Assembly (NCBI GenBank): GCA_016933575.1
Contig: JAFGAR010000040.1
Coordinates: forward strand, 62,001-126,000
Source: Candidatus Thorarchaeota archaeon
GTDB taxonomy: Archaea > Asgardarchaeota > Thorarchaeia > Thorarchaeales > Thorarchaeaceae
DNA length: 64,000 bases
Reading direction: 5' to 3'
Made by a program: the position numbers and the translations under genes. The notes below the pieces were generated by a model. The model saw nothing but the letters and a program-made list of their open reading frames with translations, searched no databases and was not told the origin of the DNA. Of this stretch, positions 19,358-28,622 are shown one piece after another (the stretch's first letter is position 1; each line of letters begins with the position of its first letter).

Positions 19358-20278
19358 TTATACGGTGTGTTGATCGATTTCAGTTAACACTCTCACAAGA
19401 TTACTAAATCTGTATTCCGTCCTCTTCCTTTTTTCAGAATGCGTGTGCAATTTCTCCTGTAAGTCTTTACTCAGAATATTGCGTTCCATCAGGTCATAGG
19501 TCTTCTCTCTGATCAGATCGCTTAGTTGTATTACTCTCTCAGACACCCCAACCATGAATCTGAGTGCCTCCAGCGCATCAATCTCCTGTGGCGGATTTTC
19601 CAACTCTAGTACCTGCGATAAGAAAATGACCTCAAGTCTGTAGAACTCTCTGTAGCAATCAACAAGTTCTATTAAAGCAATATCAGCTTGTGACTTCTTT
19701 AGTTTTAGCGTTAAAGCCGCCCATTGAGACCGAGTGGAGTTGATTCGTTTGATATGTCTCTTCATAGCTTTGGCATAATCGCTAATTGATTCACCTTTCA
19801 CTGAGTAATTAACTATCTCAGCTGCCATTTTCATAGAAACCTCTTTCACGTAGGTTGTGACTATTTCACCTCTTTCCGTATCTGTCAGGAATCCCTCTGA
19901 TGCCTCTCCAAGTGTTCGCAGATATTTATACAGACACTCTGAACAGATTATACCATCACTACTCTTCTCTGTGGATGTTACGAATTGTAGGGCACTATCA
20001 ACCTCTGAAGATTTGACGTCCTTGTCATTGATTCTTATCCTCTTGCCTTGACTCACACAATAACAATAGCCCTCGTTTCTATCAAGGTAGATTAGAAGAT
20101 AGCACATATTCTCATTGTTACTCTTATGCTCTAGGAGTTCTTCAATTGTATTAATTTGTTCGAAAAATGAAGGATCTACTGAGATTGCTCTGATTGGAAG
20201 AACATCATCGTTATTTAGGCACACTTTCTCTTTTTCTTCTATTCCAAATTCCTTGTAGCACGGACATCCCTTGACCAA
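19358..20278 (-). CDS. Hypothetical protein, tandem paralog B (GCPCYK / ICSECLYK)
   Basis: Aligns by eye with 18313..19272 product; TTG start. Confidence 0.75.
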   Translation of the reverse strand: MVKGCPCYKEFGIEEKEKVCLNNDDVLPIRAISVDPSFFEQINTIEELLEHKSNNENMCYLLIYLDRNEGYCYCVSQGKRIRINDKDVKSSEVDSALQFVTSTEKSSDGIICSECLYKYLRTLGEASEGFLTDTERGEIVTTYVKEVSMKMAAEIVNYSVKGESISDYAKAMKRHIKRINSTRSQWAALTLKLKKSQADIALIELVDCYREFYRLEVIFLSQVLELENPPQEIDALEALRFMVGVSERVIQLSDLIREKTYDLMERNILSKDLQEKLHTHSEKRKRTEYRFSNLVRVLTEIDQHTV

Positions 20279-20538
20279 GCATGTTGATGTCTGATTGGAG
20301 TCAACTGGATTTGAATCAAGATCAATTCCAGAGGCCTCATGCTTAATCTGTTACACGCTCCTTTGAGGGGGAATCCTCAGTATTAGATATAACCTAATAT
20401 GAATAGATATCAAGGTTTCTTATATGGACATCTAGCGTATCACTCGACGCGCCAAAGACAGGCCTCTTACCTTCTATACACTTTTCAATCATTCTCGCAT
20501 GTCGAAATAGTGTACTATCTGCTTGATTTTGAGATTGA

Positions 20539-20679
20539 TTATCCCCAGAGCTCTCGTTTGAGTAGATCTCGAATCGCTATTCTGATTGCCTCTGACCTGT
20601 TTGGGTAGAGATTGTTTTCAACCAAGCGTTCAAGTCCCTCGACGTATTGTTCAGGAATATGCAATGTTACTAGCTTCAT
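20539..20679 (-). CDS. Small ribbon-helix-helix (CopG-like) DNA-binding protein, 46 aa
   Basis: MKLVTLHIPEQYVEGLERLVENNLYPNRSEAIRIAIRDLLKRELWG. Confidence 0.8.
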   Translation of the reverse strand: MKLVTLHIPEQYVEGLERLVENNLYPNRSEAIRIAIRDLLKRELWG

Positions 20680-20802
20680 GATGAGTAATCTCCTGATAGG
20701 GTTCTGTGTCATACATGAATATGGTTGTGAGTAATACTCGCTTGGCACTAGAATTCAGAAGTTTGATATTGATTCAAAATAATAATTGAATGAGGTAGAG
20801 TA

Positions 20803-21096
20803 TTGAGCGATTGGGAAGAACGAAGACGAAAATCGTGGGGATATTATGTATGCCTTCTCATATTAATCTGGCCTGTTTTTTTGATACCAGTGAATCTATT
20901 TCTTGCTATTCTGTATTTAGAATTTGATTATCTAATTCTCTCCTTCATGTACGCAATACTAGTAATTGGACTTGTTCTTGGTTTTGGCGCAAGATATCGC
21001 TATCGAGGGATAAATCCTGCATCAAGGAATCCAATCAATGTGGGTGATGGCCACTATTTTGAAAGAATAGGTGCAGATGAGTCAGAGTACCCATAA
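20803..21096 (+). CDS. Small membrane protein
   Basis: 97-aa ORF with hydrophobic segments; TTG start. Confidence 0.55.
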   Translation: MSDWEERRRKSWGYYVCLLILIWPVFLIPVNLFLAILYLEFDYLILSFMYAILVIGLVLGFGARYRYRGINPASRNPINVGDGHYFERIGADESEYP

Positions 21097-21207
21097 TACT
21101 TCTAGCAACCTGCTAAGGTATTTGAAACTAATTTGGCCGTCAGGATAGAAGTTATATGACTGAGGAATTGAACCCCGACCTGTGCCCAACCATAGGTCGT
21201 GTACAAA

Positions 21208-23322
21208 ATGGACCGGCAGAAAGGAATCGACGTATTGTTCAATCCTCGCACAATAGCAGTGATTGGAGCATCAGAGACCCGTGGGAAACTTGGTAATGAT
21301 GTCATGAGGAATCTTATCGAGAGCGGATATGAAGGTCGAATATATCCAATAAATCCAAAATCGAGTGATATTCTTGGTCATAGAGCATATCGGTCGATTA
21401 TAGATATAGCTAGCACCATCGATGTTGCTGTCATTGTAATACCTGCCAAATTTGTGCTGAAAGCTGTAGAAGAATGCGGAGAAAAAGGTGTCAAAGCCTT
21501 AGTCATCATTACAGCTGGCTTCAAAGAGATTGGTCACGAAGGGCAAGAACTCGAGAAGAAGCTTGTTGATCTCGCTGAGAAATATGAGATGGTCATCCAA
21601 GGTCCCAATTGTCTTGGCATCATCAATACATCATCTCCTTACAACGCTTCATTCTCTTCAGGAACTCCCAGTAAAGGAACAATTGCTTTTGCCTCACAAT
21701 CTGGCGCTCTTATGACAGGTATTCTGGATTGGAGCCTTATGGAAAAGATTGGATTCTCAAAATTCGTAAGTCTTGGAAATAAGGCTCATCTCAATGAAGC
21801 TGACTTCATTGAGGCTTTTGGTCGCGATCCCGATTCAACGTTTATTCTCCTCTATATAGAGTCTGTAGTTGATGGGCACAAGTTTATGGAAGCCTGTCGA
21901 AAAGTCATTCCACAGAAACCAATCTTTGTTGTGAAATCGGGAGTAAGTGCTGCAGGCGCTAGAGCCGCATCTTCGCATACAGGATCTTTGGCTGGAAGTG
22001 ATACTGCTTATGATGTCGCTTTCAAACAGTCGGGAGTTCGAAGAGCTAATGATATGGCTGCTCTCTTTGACATTGCATCAGTGTTCGATGACATGTATCT
22101 GCCATCAGGAAACCGTGTAGCAATTGTGACAAATGCTGGGGGTCCGGGTATTCTCACAACAGATGCCTGCGAAGCTAGTGGTCTTGATATTGCTCAACTC
22201 TCATCGCAGACAATAGAATTCCTTAAGGAAAATCTGCCTCCTGCTGCCGCTGTCTATAATCCCATTGATGCGCTAGGAACTGCTCAACCTGAAGATTATG
22301 GACTTTGTATCGAGGCTGCACTTCGAGACGAAAATGTCGACTCAGTATTAGTTCTCTTAACTCCCCAAGCTATGACCAAAGAAACTGAAACTGCTCAAGT
22401 GATTGTTGATGCCCATACAAAATATCCTGACAAGCCTTTGATCGCAGTATTCATGGGCGGTAACTCGATGGTCTACCCAAGGATTGTGTTGACAGAAGGT
22501 CATATCCCCGTTTTTGATTTTCCAGAGCGAGCTGTGCATGCTCTTGCAGAGCTCTACAAATATACTGTAAGCCGGGATAGTCTTAGAGATGAATCCATAC
22601 CTAAATTCAAGGCAGATAAAAAGAAGGTTGAGAAAATCATTAGTGATGTGCGAAAAGATAACCGACGCGTTCTCCTTGGCAATGAAGCTCATGCTATAGC
22701 TGAAGCGTATGATATTCCGGTCGCAAAAATACGACTTGCAACGAGCTCGGAAGAAGCAAAGAATCTTGCAGAAGAACTTGGTTATCCAGTGGTCTTGAAG
22801 ATAGCAAGCCCTGATATAGTTCATAAGAGCGATATTGGTGGAATTAAGGTAGGTCTCAAGACGCCTGAGGAGGTTGAGGCAGCATTCCTTCAGATTCTCG
22901 ATAATGCCAAGAAACATATGCCTAAGGCGATTATCTATGGTGTCGACATACAGGAGATGGCTGAAACAGGAAAAGAACTGATCATTGGATGTTCTAGAGA
23001 TGTTCAGTTTGGTCCTCTGATAATGTTTGGAGCTGGTGGTATCTTTGTTAACTACCTCAAGGACATCTCCTTCAAACTTGCTCCTATGACACGAACTGAT
23101 GCTAATGAGCTCATCATGGAGACCAAAATTGGTACGCTTTTGAAAGGTGTCCGTGGTGAATTACCAAGTGATGTGATTGCTATAGAAGATACTATTCTGA
23201 AAATCAGTCAGCTTGTTACTGATTTTGAAGAGATAGTTGAACTTGATATCAATCCCGCCTTTGCCTATGACAAAGGAAAAGGTGTATCAGCAGTTGATGT
23301 GAAAATTACAATCGGCGGGTGA
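21208..23322 (+). CDS. Acetate-CoA ligase (ADP-forming), fused alpha and beta
   Basis: NPRTIAVIGASETRGKLGNDVMRNL; SSHTGSLAGSD; NAGGPGILTTDACE; ATP-grasp YPVVLKIASPDIVHKSDIGGIKVGL. Confidence 0.92.
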   Translation: MDRQKGIDVLFNPRTIAVIGASETRGKLGNDVMRNLIESGYEGRIYPINPKSSDILGHRAYRSIIDIASTIDVAVIVIPAKFVLKAVEECGEKGVKALVIITAGFKEIGHEGQELEKKLVDLAEKYEMVIQGPNCLGIINTSSPYNASFSSGTPSKGTIAFASQSGALMTGILDWSLMEKIGFSKFVSLGNKAHLNEADFIEAFGRDPDSTFILLYIESVVDGHKFMEACRKVIPQKPIFVVKSGVSAAGARAASSHTGSLAGSDTAYDVAFKQSGVRRANDMAALFDIASVFDDMYLPSGNRVAIVTNAGGPGILTTDACEASGLDIAQLSSQTIEFLKENLPPAAAVYNPIDALGTAQPEDYGLCIEAALRDENVDSVLVLLTPQAMTKETETAQVIVDAHTKYPDKPLIAVFMGGNSMVYPRIVLTEGHIPVFDFPERAVHALAELYKYTVSRDSLRDESIPKFKADKKKVEKIISDVRKDNRRVLLGNEAHAIAEAYDIPVAKIRLATSSEEAKNLAEELGYPVVLKIASPDIVHKSDIGGIKVGLKTPEEVEAAFLQILDNAKKHMPKAIIYGVDIQEMAETGKELIIGCSRDVQFGPLIMFGAGGIFVNYLKDISFKLAPMTRTDANELIMETKIGTLLKGVRGELPSDVIAIEDTILKISQLVTDFEEIVELDINPAFAYDKGKGVSAVDVKITIGG

Positions 23323-24392
23323 TTATAGTGGCGAGGAACATTGTGATTACAGGCGATACTGTAACTGGCAAGACAATGGTTGCAATTGCCTTGACAAATC
23401 GGTTCAAGGCAAATGGCAAGTCCGTTGGATATTTTAAACCCTCTGGCATGAAGAGTTTCATTCATAGTACCCCTGATGAGGATGTTGACGAAGATGCTGC
23501 AGTCATGAAAGAACTTCTAGGAATGGATGAGAAGTTGAGCTGCATCTGTCCAATTGTCCGCCATCTGTCAAGTTACGACGAACTACTTCGTATTGGGAAA
23601 GAGACCTTACACACTCGAGTATTCAAGTGCTATGAGCATATCGCAAAAGATAGTGACTATGTCATTATTGAAGGTACGAAGTCACCATGGAATCTTCTAC
23701 ATGTTGGACTATCTACACCAGAGATTGCTCAGGAGCTTGATGCGACTGTGATTTGTCTTGTTAACTTCCCCGATATCACTGCAATTGATGATGTTTTGAT
23801 GCAGAGCGAGCTTTTCACAAGTCATGGTATAAGTAAGATTGGAATTGTGCTGAATCTTGTGCCTCCTATGTTGAAGAAAGTTGTAAATGAAAACATCCGA
23901 CCCTTCTTTGAAGAACGTGGAATGTCCTTCTGTGGGGTACTGTACGATAACAGGGAACTGTTCAGTCCCACTATTGGAGAAATTTTGAGAGCCTTGAATG
24001 GTGAAATGGTCATTGGTACTGAAAAGTTGGATCTGCTTATTGACCAGTTTATTGTGGGGAGCATGGCTCCTGAAAACGCACTCAAGTGGTTCCGTAGGTC
24101 AAAAGATAAAGCAGTAATAACAAGTGGCGACAGAACTGACATCTGTCTTGCTGCCTTGGAAACTGACACAAACCTGCTTATTCTGACTGGAGGGATTGGT
24201 CCTGACATCGGTACACTGAGTAGAGCTCGTGAACTTGGTGTTCCCGTTATGATGACTGCACTCGATACATATGGAACAAGCAGAATTGTTGATGGTCTAA
24301 TTGGAACCATCACCGTAGAAAATAAGGAGAAAATCGCGGCTGTTGGCAGAATTGTGGGTGAAGCTCTCCAGCTCGATTCACTAGATTTGTAA
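23319..24392 (+). CDS. BioD-like P-loop plus DRTGG-domain protein
   Basis: GDTVTGKTMVAIALTNRFKANGKSVGYFKP; VITSGDRTDICLAALETDTNLLILTGG. Confidence 0.8.
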   Translation: MIIVARNIVITGDTVTGKTMVAIALTNRFKANGKSVGYFKPSGMKSFIHSTPDEDVDEDAAVMKELLGMDEKLSCICPIVRHLSSYDELLRIGKETLHTRVFKCYEHIAKDSDYVIIEGTKSPWNLLHVGLSTPEIAQELDATVICLVNFPDITAIDDVLMQSELFTSHGISKIGIVLNLVPPMLKKVVNENIRPFFEERGMSFCGVLYDNRELFSPTIGEILRALNGEMVIGTEKLDLLIDQFIVGSMAPENALKWFRRSKDKAVITSGDRTDICLAALETDTNLLILTGGIGPDIGTLSRARELGVPVMMTALDTYGTSRIVDGLIGTITVENKEKIAAVGRIVGEALQLDSLDL

Positions 24393-24401
24393 AATGGGGA
24401 A

Positions 24402-24420
24402 GGGAGCAATAAGTGCTCCC
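24402..24420 (+). terminator. Perfect 7-bp hairpin downstream of 23319..24392
   Basis: GGGAGCA-ATAAG-TGCTCCC. Confidence 0.4.
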
Positions 24421-24636
24421 GACTTAGAAAGAAGTGATTGTGCAATCGCCGGGAGGAGCTTGCACATTCAAAACGAGTAGTAATAGACCTCCCATAAGTC
24501 CCCTTGTATAGTTGAGCTATTACATGGTTATTATACAGGGGGTATTCTGTGTGTGATACAGACACTGTCACCATAATTCTAACCAGATATACATGGTAAA
24601 ACCTCAAAATTGCTCATCTGAGTTTGTTTTTCAATT

Positions 24637-24659
24637 CCTAGCAATACATTTATGCTAGG
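24637..24659 (+). promoter_or_regulatory. Inverted repeat upstream of the acyl-CoA gene cluster, possible operator
   Basis: CCTAGCA-N9-TGCTAGG, about 45 nt before ATG 24704. Confidence 0.35.
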
Positions 24660-24703
24660 GTAAATTATCGAAATTCTGTTATTCTTAAATATGAGGTGAA
24701 TAA

Positions 24704-25468
24704 ATGGCTTCAGATGCTGAAAAGTCAGAAGCTGCTGGTGAAGCTCTTGACACTGTGAGGACCGATAAAGAACTCGAGTCTTTGAAGTGGATTAGAGAGC
24801 GCCGTTCTATAAGAGAATTCACTGGCGAGCGTATACCTGACGAACATATAGAATTGATCCTTGAAGCTGCTCGGCATGCACCAAGCCCTGAAAACATGCT
24901 GATGATACGCTTCGTTGTGATCCGTGATGATCAGGACATGAAAGTTTTTCTTTCAGATATTGCTCAAGAGATGGCTCAGACTGCTTTTGGTGGAGCCCCC
25001 TTTGAACTCACTAGTGGTCGTAATTGGTTTATTGGTGATCCACACAGGGCTGCAGTCTATGCGCGTCTACGAGATGGCGAGCTTTTCCGATATCCGGAAA
25101 AGAGTGATGCAGTAATTATTGTCTGTGCAAGCGAGTCTTGGCATGATGCAGGCTATCTGTATCCGAACGAGCTTTTCGGATCAGTTGTTTCTGGTATGGC
25201 AATCCAGAACATGTGGTTAACAGCCACAGAGCTTGGGTATGGTTGTGGATATGAAGCACTTGTTTGTTCGGATCCACGACATGCTGAATTGATACGTGAT
25301 AAGTTAGGAATTCCTCCAATCTGGGTTCCTCTAACTGCATTCTGTATTGGTAAACGAATATCTCCAAGAGCACTTGGACCAAGCAGACCTCCACTTGAAG
25401 GATTGATGTATGCTGAACGTTGGGGACATCCCTACAAGCGTCTTGCTTTTAGAGAGGAGGGTGAATAA
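24704..25468 (+). CDS. Nitroreductase-family protein
   Basis: ERRSIREFTGERIPDEHIELILEAARHAPSPENM; AIQNMWLTATELGYGCGYE. Confidence 0.85.
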   Translation: MASDAEKSEAAGEALDTVRTDKELESLKWIRERRSIREFTGERIPDEHIELILEAARHAPSPENMLMIRFVVIRDDQDMKVFLSDIAQEMAQTAFGGAPFELTSGRNWFIGDPHRAAVYARLRDGELFRYPEKSDAVIIVCASESWHDAGYLYPNELFGSVVSGMAIQNMWLTATELGYGCGYEALVCSDPRHAELIRDKLGIPPIWVPLTAFCIGKRISPRALGPSRPPLEGLMYAERWGHPYKRLAFREEGE

Positions 25469-25996
25469 ATGGACGTAGAATTCAAAGGCGAAACCCTTGC
25501 GAATATGAAGAAGCTTGCAGAAGAGGCTGGTCTTACTCCTGAAGGTCTTATCGAGGTAGTAATGCAACAATTCGTTGATAACAAAGGCGCTAGAGTTTAC
25601 ACTGGCCGTTGGTCAAAGGGTGAAGTGGATGGTGTCAAAGGCTTCAGATATGTGCCTCAATGGCCATTCAGACCTGGTTTCAAGGAAGCTGACGGTTCAG
25701 AGGTCAAACGATGGAAATCCGATTCTAAGAAATTCCGGAAACATCCTACAGGTGCTTGGCCATTCTATCCCCATCTGAAAGAAGGTGACATTGAGCACGA
25801 ATATTGGAGTTCAAAGAAGATGTACCATCAAGCCTTCTTGAACGATAGAAAAGGTCGCATTGTGACCTTGATGGATGGTGATAAATATGAAACCTTTCTC
25901 GATACCGTCAAAAAGCGAAAGGGCAACTTCTGGACCACCACAATCGAGCAGGTCATATTTGAAGCGATCGATGACTGGATGGCAAAGGAGGAATAA
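25469..25996 (+). CDS. Hypothetical protein in acyl-CoA operon
   Basis: 175-aa ORF in tight operon. Confidence 0.7.
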   Translation: MDVEFKGETLANMKKLAEEAGLTPEGLIEVVMQQFVDNKGARVYTGRWSKGEVDGVKGFRYVPQWPFRPGFKEADGSEVKRWKSDSKKFRKHPTGAWPFYPHLKEGDIEHEYWSSKKMYHQAFLNDRKGRIVTLMDGDKYETFLDTVKKRKGNFWTTTIEQVIFEAIDDWMAKEE

Positions 25997-25998
25997 GA

Positions 25999-26358
25999 AT
26001 GAGTCAATTACAAGAATTTTTCAAATTCCTGATGTCGCAAGTTAACTCAAAGGATGATATGAAAGCTCACCTTGCTACGTGGGTCGGACCCTATCATGGC
26101 AAGATACTCCAAGTGCATACCGAGGAAGGAGCTCAATATATCGTCGTGACAAAGGAAGGCATGAAACTCTTTGATGGTGTCTATCCAAGCCCTGATGTAA
26201 TATACAAGGCAAACTCATCGATACTACTTGGTATCTTTACTGGTGAAACACCATTCAAGGATACTATGAAAGATGGCAGTCTTCAGGTCATTGGAAATGC
26301 TAACGAAAGTGATCCCCTTGCCAATCTAATCCTCGTTGCAATGACAGGTGCACTCTAG
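25999..26358 (+). CDS. SCP2-like sterol/lipid-binding domain protein
   Basis: Small alpha/beta ORF ending VIGNANESDPLANLILVAMTGAL. Confidence 0.55.
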   Translation: MSQLQEFFKFLMSQVNSKDDMKAHLATWVGPYHGKILQVHTEEGAQYIVVTKEGMKLFDGVYPSPDVIYKANSSILLGIFTGETPFKDTMKDGSLQVIGNANESDPLANLILVAMTGAL

Positions 26359-26370
26359 GAGGTCCAAATT

Positions 26371-27495
26371 ATGGCTGTCAATAAAATCGCGGTCATTGGC
26401 TCTGGACTCATGGGCTCAGGGATAGCTTATGTTTCTGCTTGGAATGGGATTCATGTTACTATGGTCGACATAAAGCAGGAATATATCGATGCAGGAATGG
26501 AACGCATTCGAACAGATGTGATGACTGGAATCGATAAGGGCAAAATCTCAATGTCCGAAGCTGAGGGTCTCATGAGCAGGCTCAATGCTACTATTGATCT
26601 TGAAGGCGCTGTAAAAGATGCTGACATGGTCATCGAAGCTATCTTTGAGAACATGAAAGTCAAAAAGGAGGTTTTCGCGAAGATTGATGCAGCAGCTCCT
26701 CCACATTGCATCATAGCGTCAAATACATCATCCTTGAGTATCGATGAACTTGCTACAGCAACTAAACGTCCTGACAAAGTAATTGGAATGCACTATTTCT
26801 CTCCTGTTGCAGCAATGAAACTCCTTGAGGTTGTCATTGGAGAAAAGACTAGTGAAGAGACTATTGCTGCTGCAATTGCTGTCGGTGAGAAACAAAAGAA
26901 ACAGACAGTAAAGGCGAAGAATAGTCCTGGTTTCATAGTCAACCGAATCTTGATGCCGGTACTCCGAGAGGCAATCATTCTCTACGAACAAGGCGTTGCT
27001 ACAAAGGAAGAAATCGATAATGCAATGACCACTAAGGCAAAATTCCCAGCAGGTCCCTTTACTCTTGGAGATTTTGTTGGTCTTGATGTAGCCTTCAATG
27101 CAATGAGTACACTCTATCGTGAACTCGGCGACTGCTTCAAGCCTCCTGAGGTTCTTGCCAAACTTGTCGAAGAAGGTGCTATAGGTACTAAAGCCAAGAA
27201 AGGTTTCTACCAATACGGTGCTGAGCAAGCAGAACCTGAAGAACCGAAAGGTGTTGACAGTGATTGGCTTGTGAATCGAATTACAATGCCTGTTCTCCGT
27301 GAAGCAATGATTCTAGTTGACCATGGTATTGCTAATGAGAACGATATTGACATTGGAATGAAGCTTGGAGCAAGTTTTCCAGCTGGACCTTTTGAAACTC
27401 TGAACAAAATTGGCAAAGACAAGGTCCGCAACGAGTTGGAAAAGCTACACAAAGAACTTGGTGAATGCTATTCAGTGCCAAAATACCTTGGATAA
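26371..27495 (+). CDS. 3-hydroxyacyl-CoA dehydrogenase with duplicated C-terminal domain
   Basis: VIGSGLMGSGIAYVSAWNGIHVTMVD; SPGFIVNRILMPVLREA and VNRITMPVLREA repeats. Confidence 0.92.
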   Translation: MAVNKIAVIGSGLMGSGIAYVSAWNGIHVTMVDIKQEYIDAGMERIRTDVMTGIDKGKISMSEAEGLMSRLNATIDLEGAVKDADMVIEAIFENMKVKKEVFAKIDAAAPPHCIIASNTSSLSIDELATATKRPDKVIGMHYFSPVAAMKLLEVVIGEKTSEETIAAAIAVGEKQKKQTVKAKNSPGFIVNRILMPVLREAIILYEQGVATKEEIDNAMTTKAKFPAGPFTLGDFVGLDVAFNAMSTLYRELGDCFKPPEVLAKLVEEGAIGTKAKKGFYQYGAEQAEPEEPKGVDSDWLVNRITMPVLREAMILVDHGIANENDIDIGMKLGASFPAGPFETLNKIGKDKVRNELEKLHKELGECYSVPKYLG

Positions 27496-27506
27496 TCCAA
27501 ACTAAA

Positions 27507-27540
27507 GGCAGGTATTTCATCCTGCCTTCTTACCTTTTTT
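27507..27540 (+). terminator. Hairpin with T-tract
   Basis: GGCAGG-TATTTCAT-CCTGCC then TTCTTACCTTTTTT. Confidence 0.55.
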
Positions 27541-27647
27541 GAAAATCACGTATTTTCGAGATTATAGAAGGTCCGACTCTGTCAAGAATGGAGTTTATAA
27601 GTGAGACCGGTTCTCATTTTTGTTATCGTCTCCGTAAAGGTGGTATC

Positions 27648-28460
27648 ATGCCAGAATTTGAGACAATGCTATACTCAAAAGAGGGTTCGTTCCTTTCACC
27701 TGCAAAGAACGTAGCCGTAATTAAAATGAACAGAGTCGATGCTCTCAACAGCATTAATGACCAATTCCTCAAAGATCTTGTTGCTGCCCTTGAAGCGGCA
27801 GAGAAGGATCCTGAGGTCAGATCTGTAGTTATTGCATCTGCACATGATAAAGTGTATTGTACTGGTGCAGATCTGAAGATGGCTCAGGGTTACCTCGGCA
27901 AACCCGATCAAGTCAAACCCTTGCTCGAAGAAGGTCAGCAGGCAATTGATGTCATTGCAAAGCTCAGCAAACCAGTAATTGCAGCGATTAATGGTCTCTG
28001 TCTTGGCGGTGGCGCTGAGATTGCTCTTGCATGCGATATTCGCATCTGCGACACTGAAGCAAAAATTGGCACCCCTGAAGTATCTCTTGGACTCATACCT
28101 GCTTGGGGTGGTTGTATGAGGCTTCCAAGAATTGTCGGTCTCGGAAAAGCCATGGAGCTTATCCTAACTGGCGGCCAAGTAACTGGACCAGAAGCTCTGG
28201 AGATCGGTCTTGTCAGTAAGGTAGTTCCAAAAGAGGAGCTTCTCAGCCAAGCTATGTGGTATGGAGCCAAACTTGGTGGCAATGCTCCAATTGCAGTCAA
28301 ACTGGCTAAGCAGGCGACTCACATGGCATTTGAAGAGAATTACCAAAATAACTTAGTATTCCAAACCAAGGCTGGCGTTGAGTGTTTTGAAACCAAAGAC
28401 CTTGGAGAAGGAATCTCATCAGTCTTTGAGAAACGCCGCGGCAAATTTACAGGTGAATAG
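27648..28460 (+). CDS. Enoyl-CoA hydratase/isomerase
   Basis: KPVIAAINGLCLGGGAEIALACDIRI; GTPEVSLGLIPAWGGCMRLPRIVG. Confidence 0.92.
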   Translation: MPEFETMLYSKEGSFLSPAKNVAVIKMNRVDALNSINDQFLKDLVAALEAAEKDPEVRSVVIASAHDKVYCTGADLKMAQGYLGKPDQVKPLLEEGQQAIDVIAKLSKPVIAAINGLCLGGGAEIALACDIRICDTEAKIGTPEVSLGLIPAWGGCMRLPRIVGLGKAMELILTGGQVTGPEALEIGLVSKVVPKEELLSQAMWYGAKLGGNAPIAVKLAKQATHMAFEENYQNNLVFQTKAGVECFETKDLGEGISSVFEKRRGKFTGE

Positions 28461-28472
28461 TATTTTTCTTGA

Positions 28473-28500
28473 GACCCCGGTCATTCCGGGGTCTTTCTTA
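28473..28500 (+). terminator. Strong GC hairpin downstream of ECH
   Basis: GACCCCGG-TCATT-CCGGGGTC then TTTCTTAATTTTT. Confidence 0.6.
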
Positions 28501-28622
28501 ATTTTTCATTGTTAAGCGTCAAGCTTAAGTCCTCGTTGGTAATCGTCGATTGTCTTACAATTTAATATAGACAGAGTTCTGCTACAATACCCTTTGCAGA
28601 CTCTTCACACGGAGGATACAAA

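Noticed and set aside
20773-20790. TTCAA...TTGAA inverted repeat between the RHH gene and its divergent neighbour
   Set aside because: Only 5-bp arms in AT-rich sequence; too weak to call an operator
22357-22917. 186-aa antisense ORF inside the ACD gene
   Set aside because: Shadow ORF opposite a well-supported conserved gene; no recognisable domain
23822-24607. 261-aa antisense ORF over the DRTGG gene and intergenic region
   Set aside because: Low-complexity Ser/Arg-rich shadow of a conserved coding gene
26728-27228. 166-aa antisense ORF in the HACD gene
   Set aside because: Shadow of a conserved enzyme gene
28512-28528. TTAAGC-GTCAA-GCTTAA inverted repeat upstream of the thiolase gene
   Set aside because: Short arms, single occurrence and close to a stronger terminator hairpin; insufficient support
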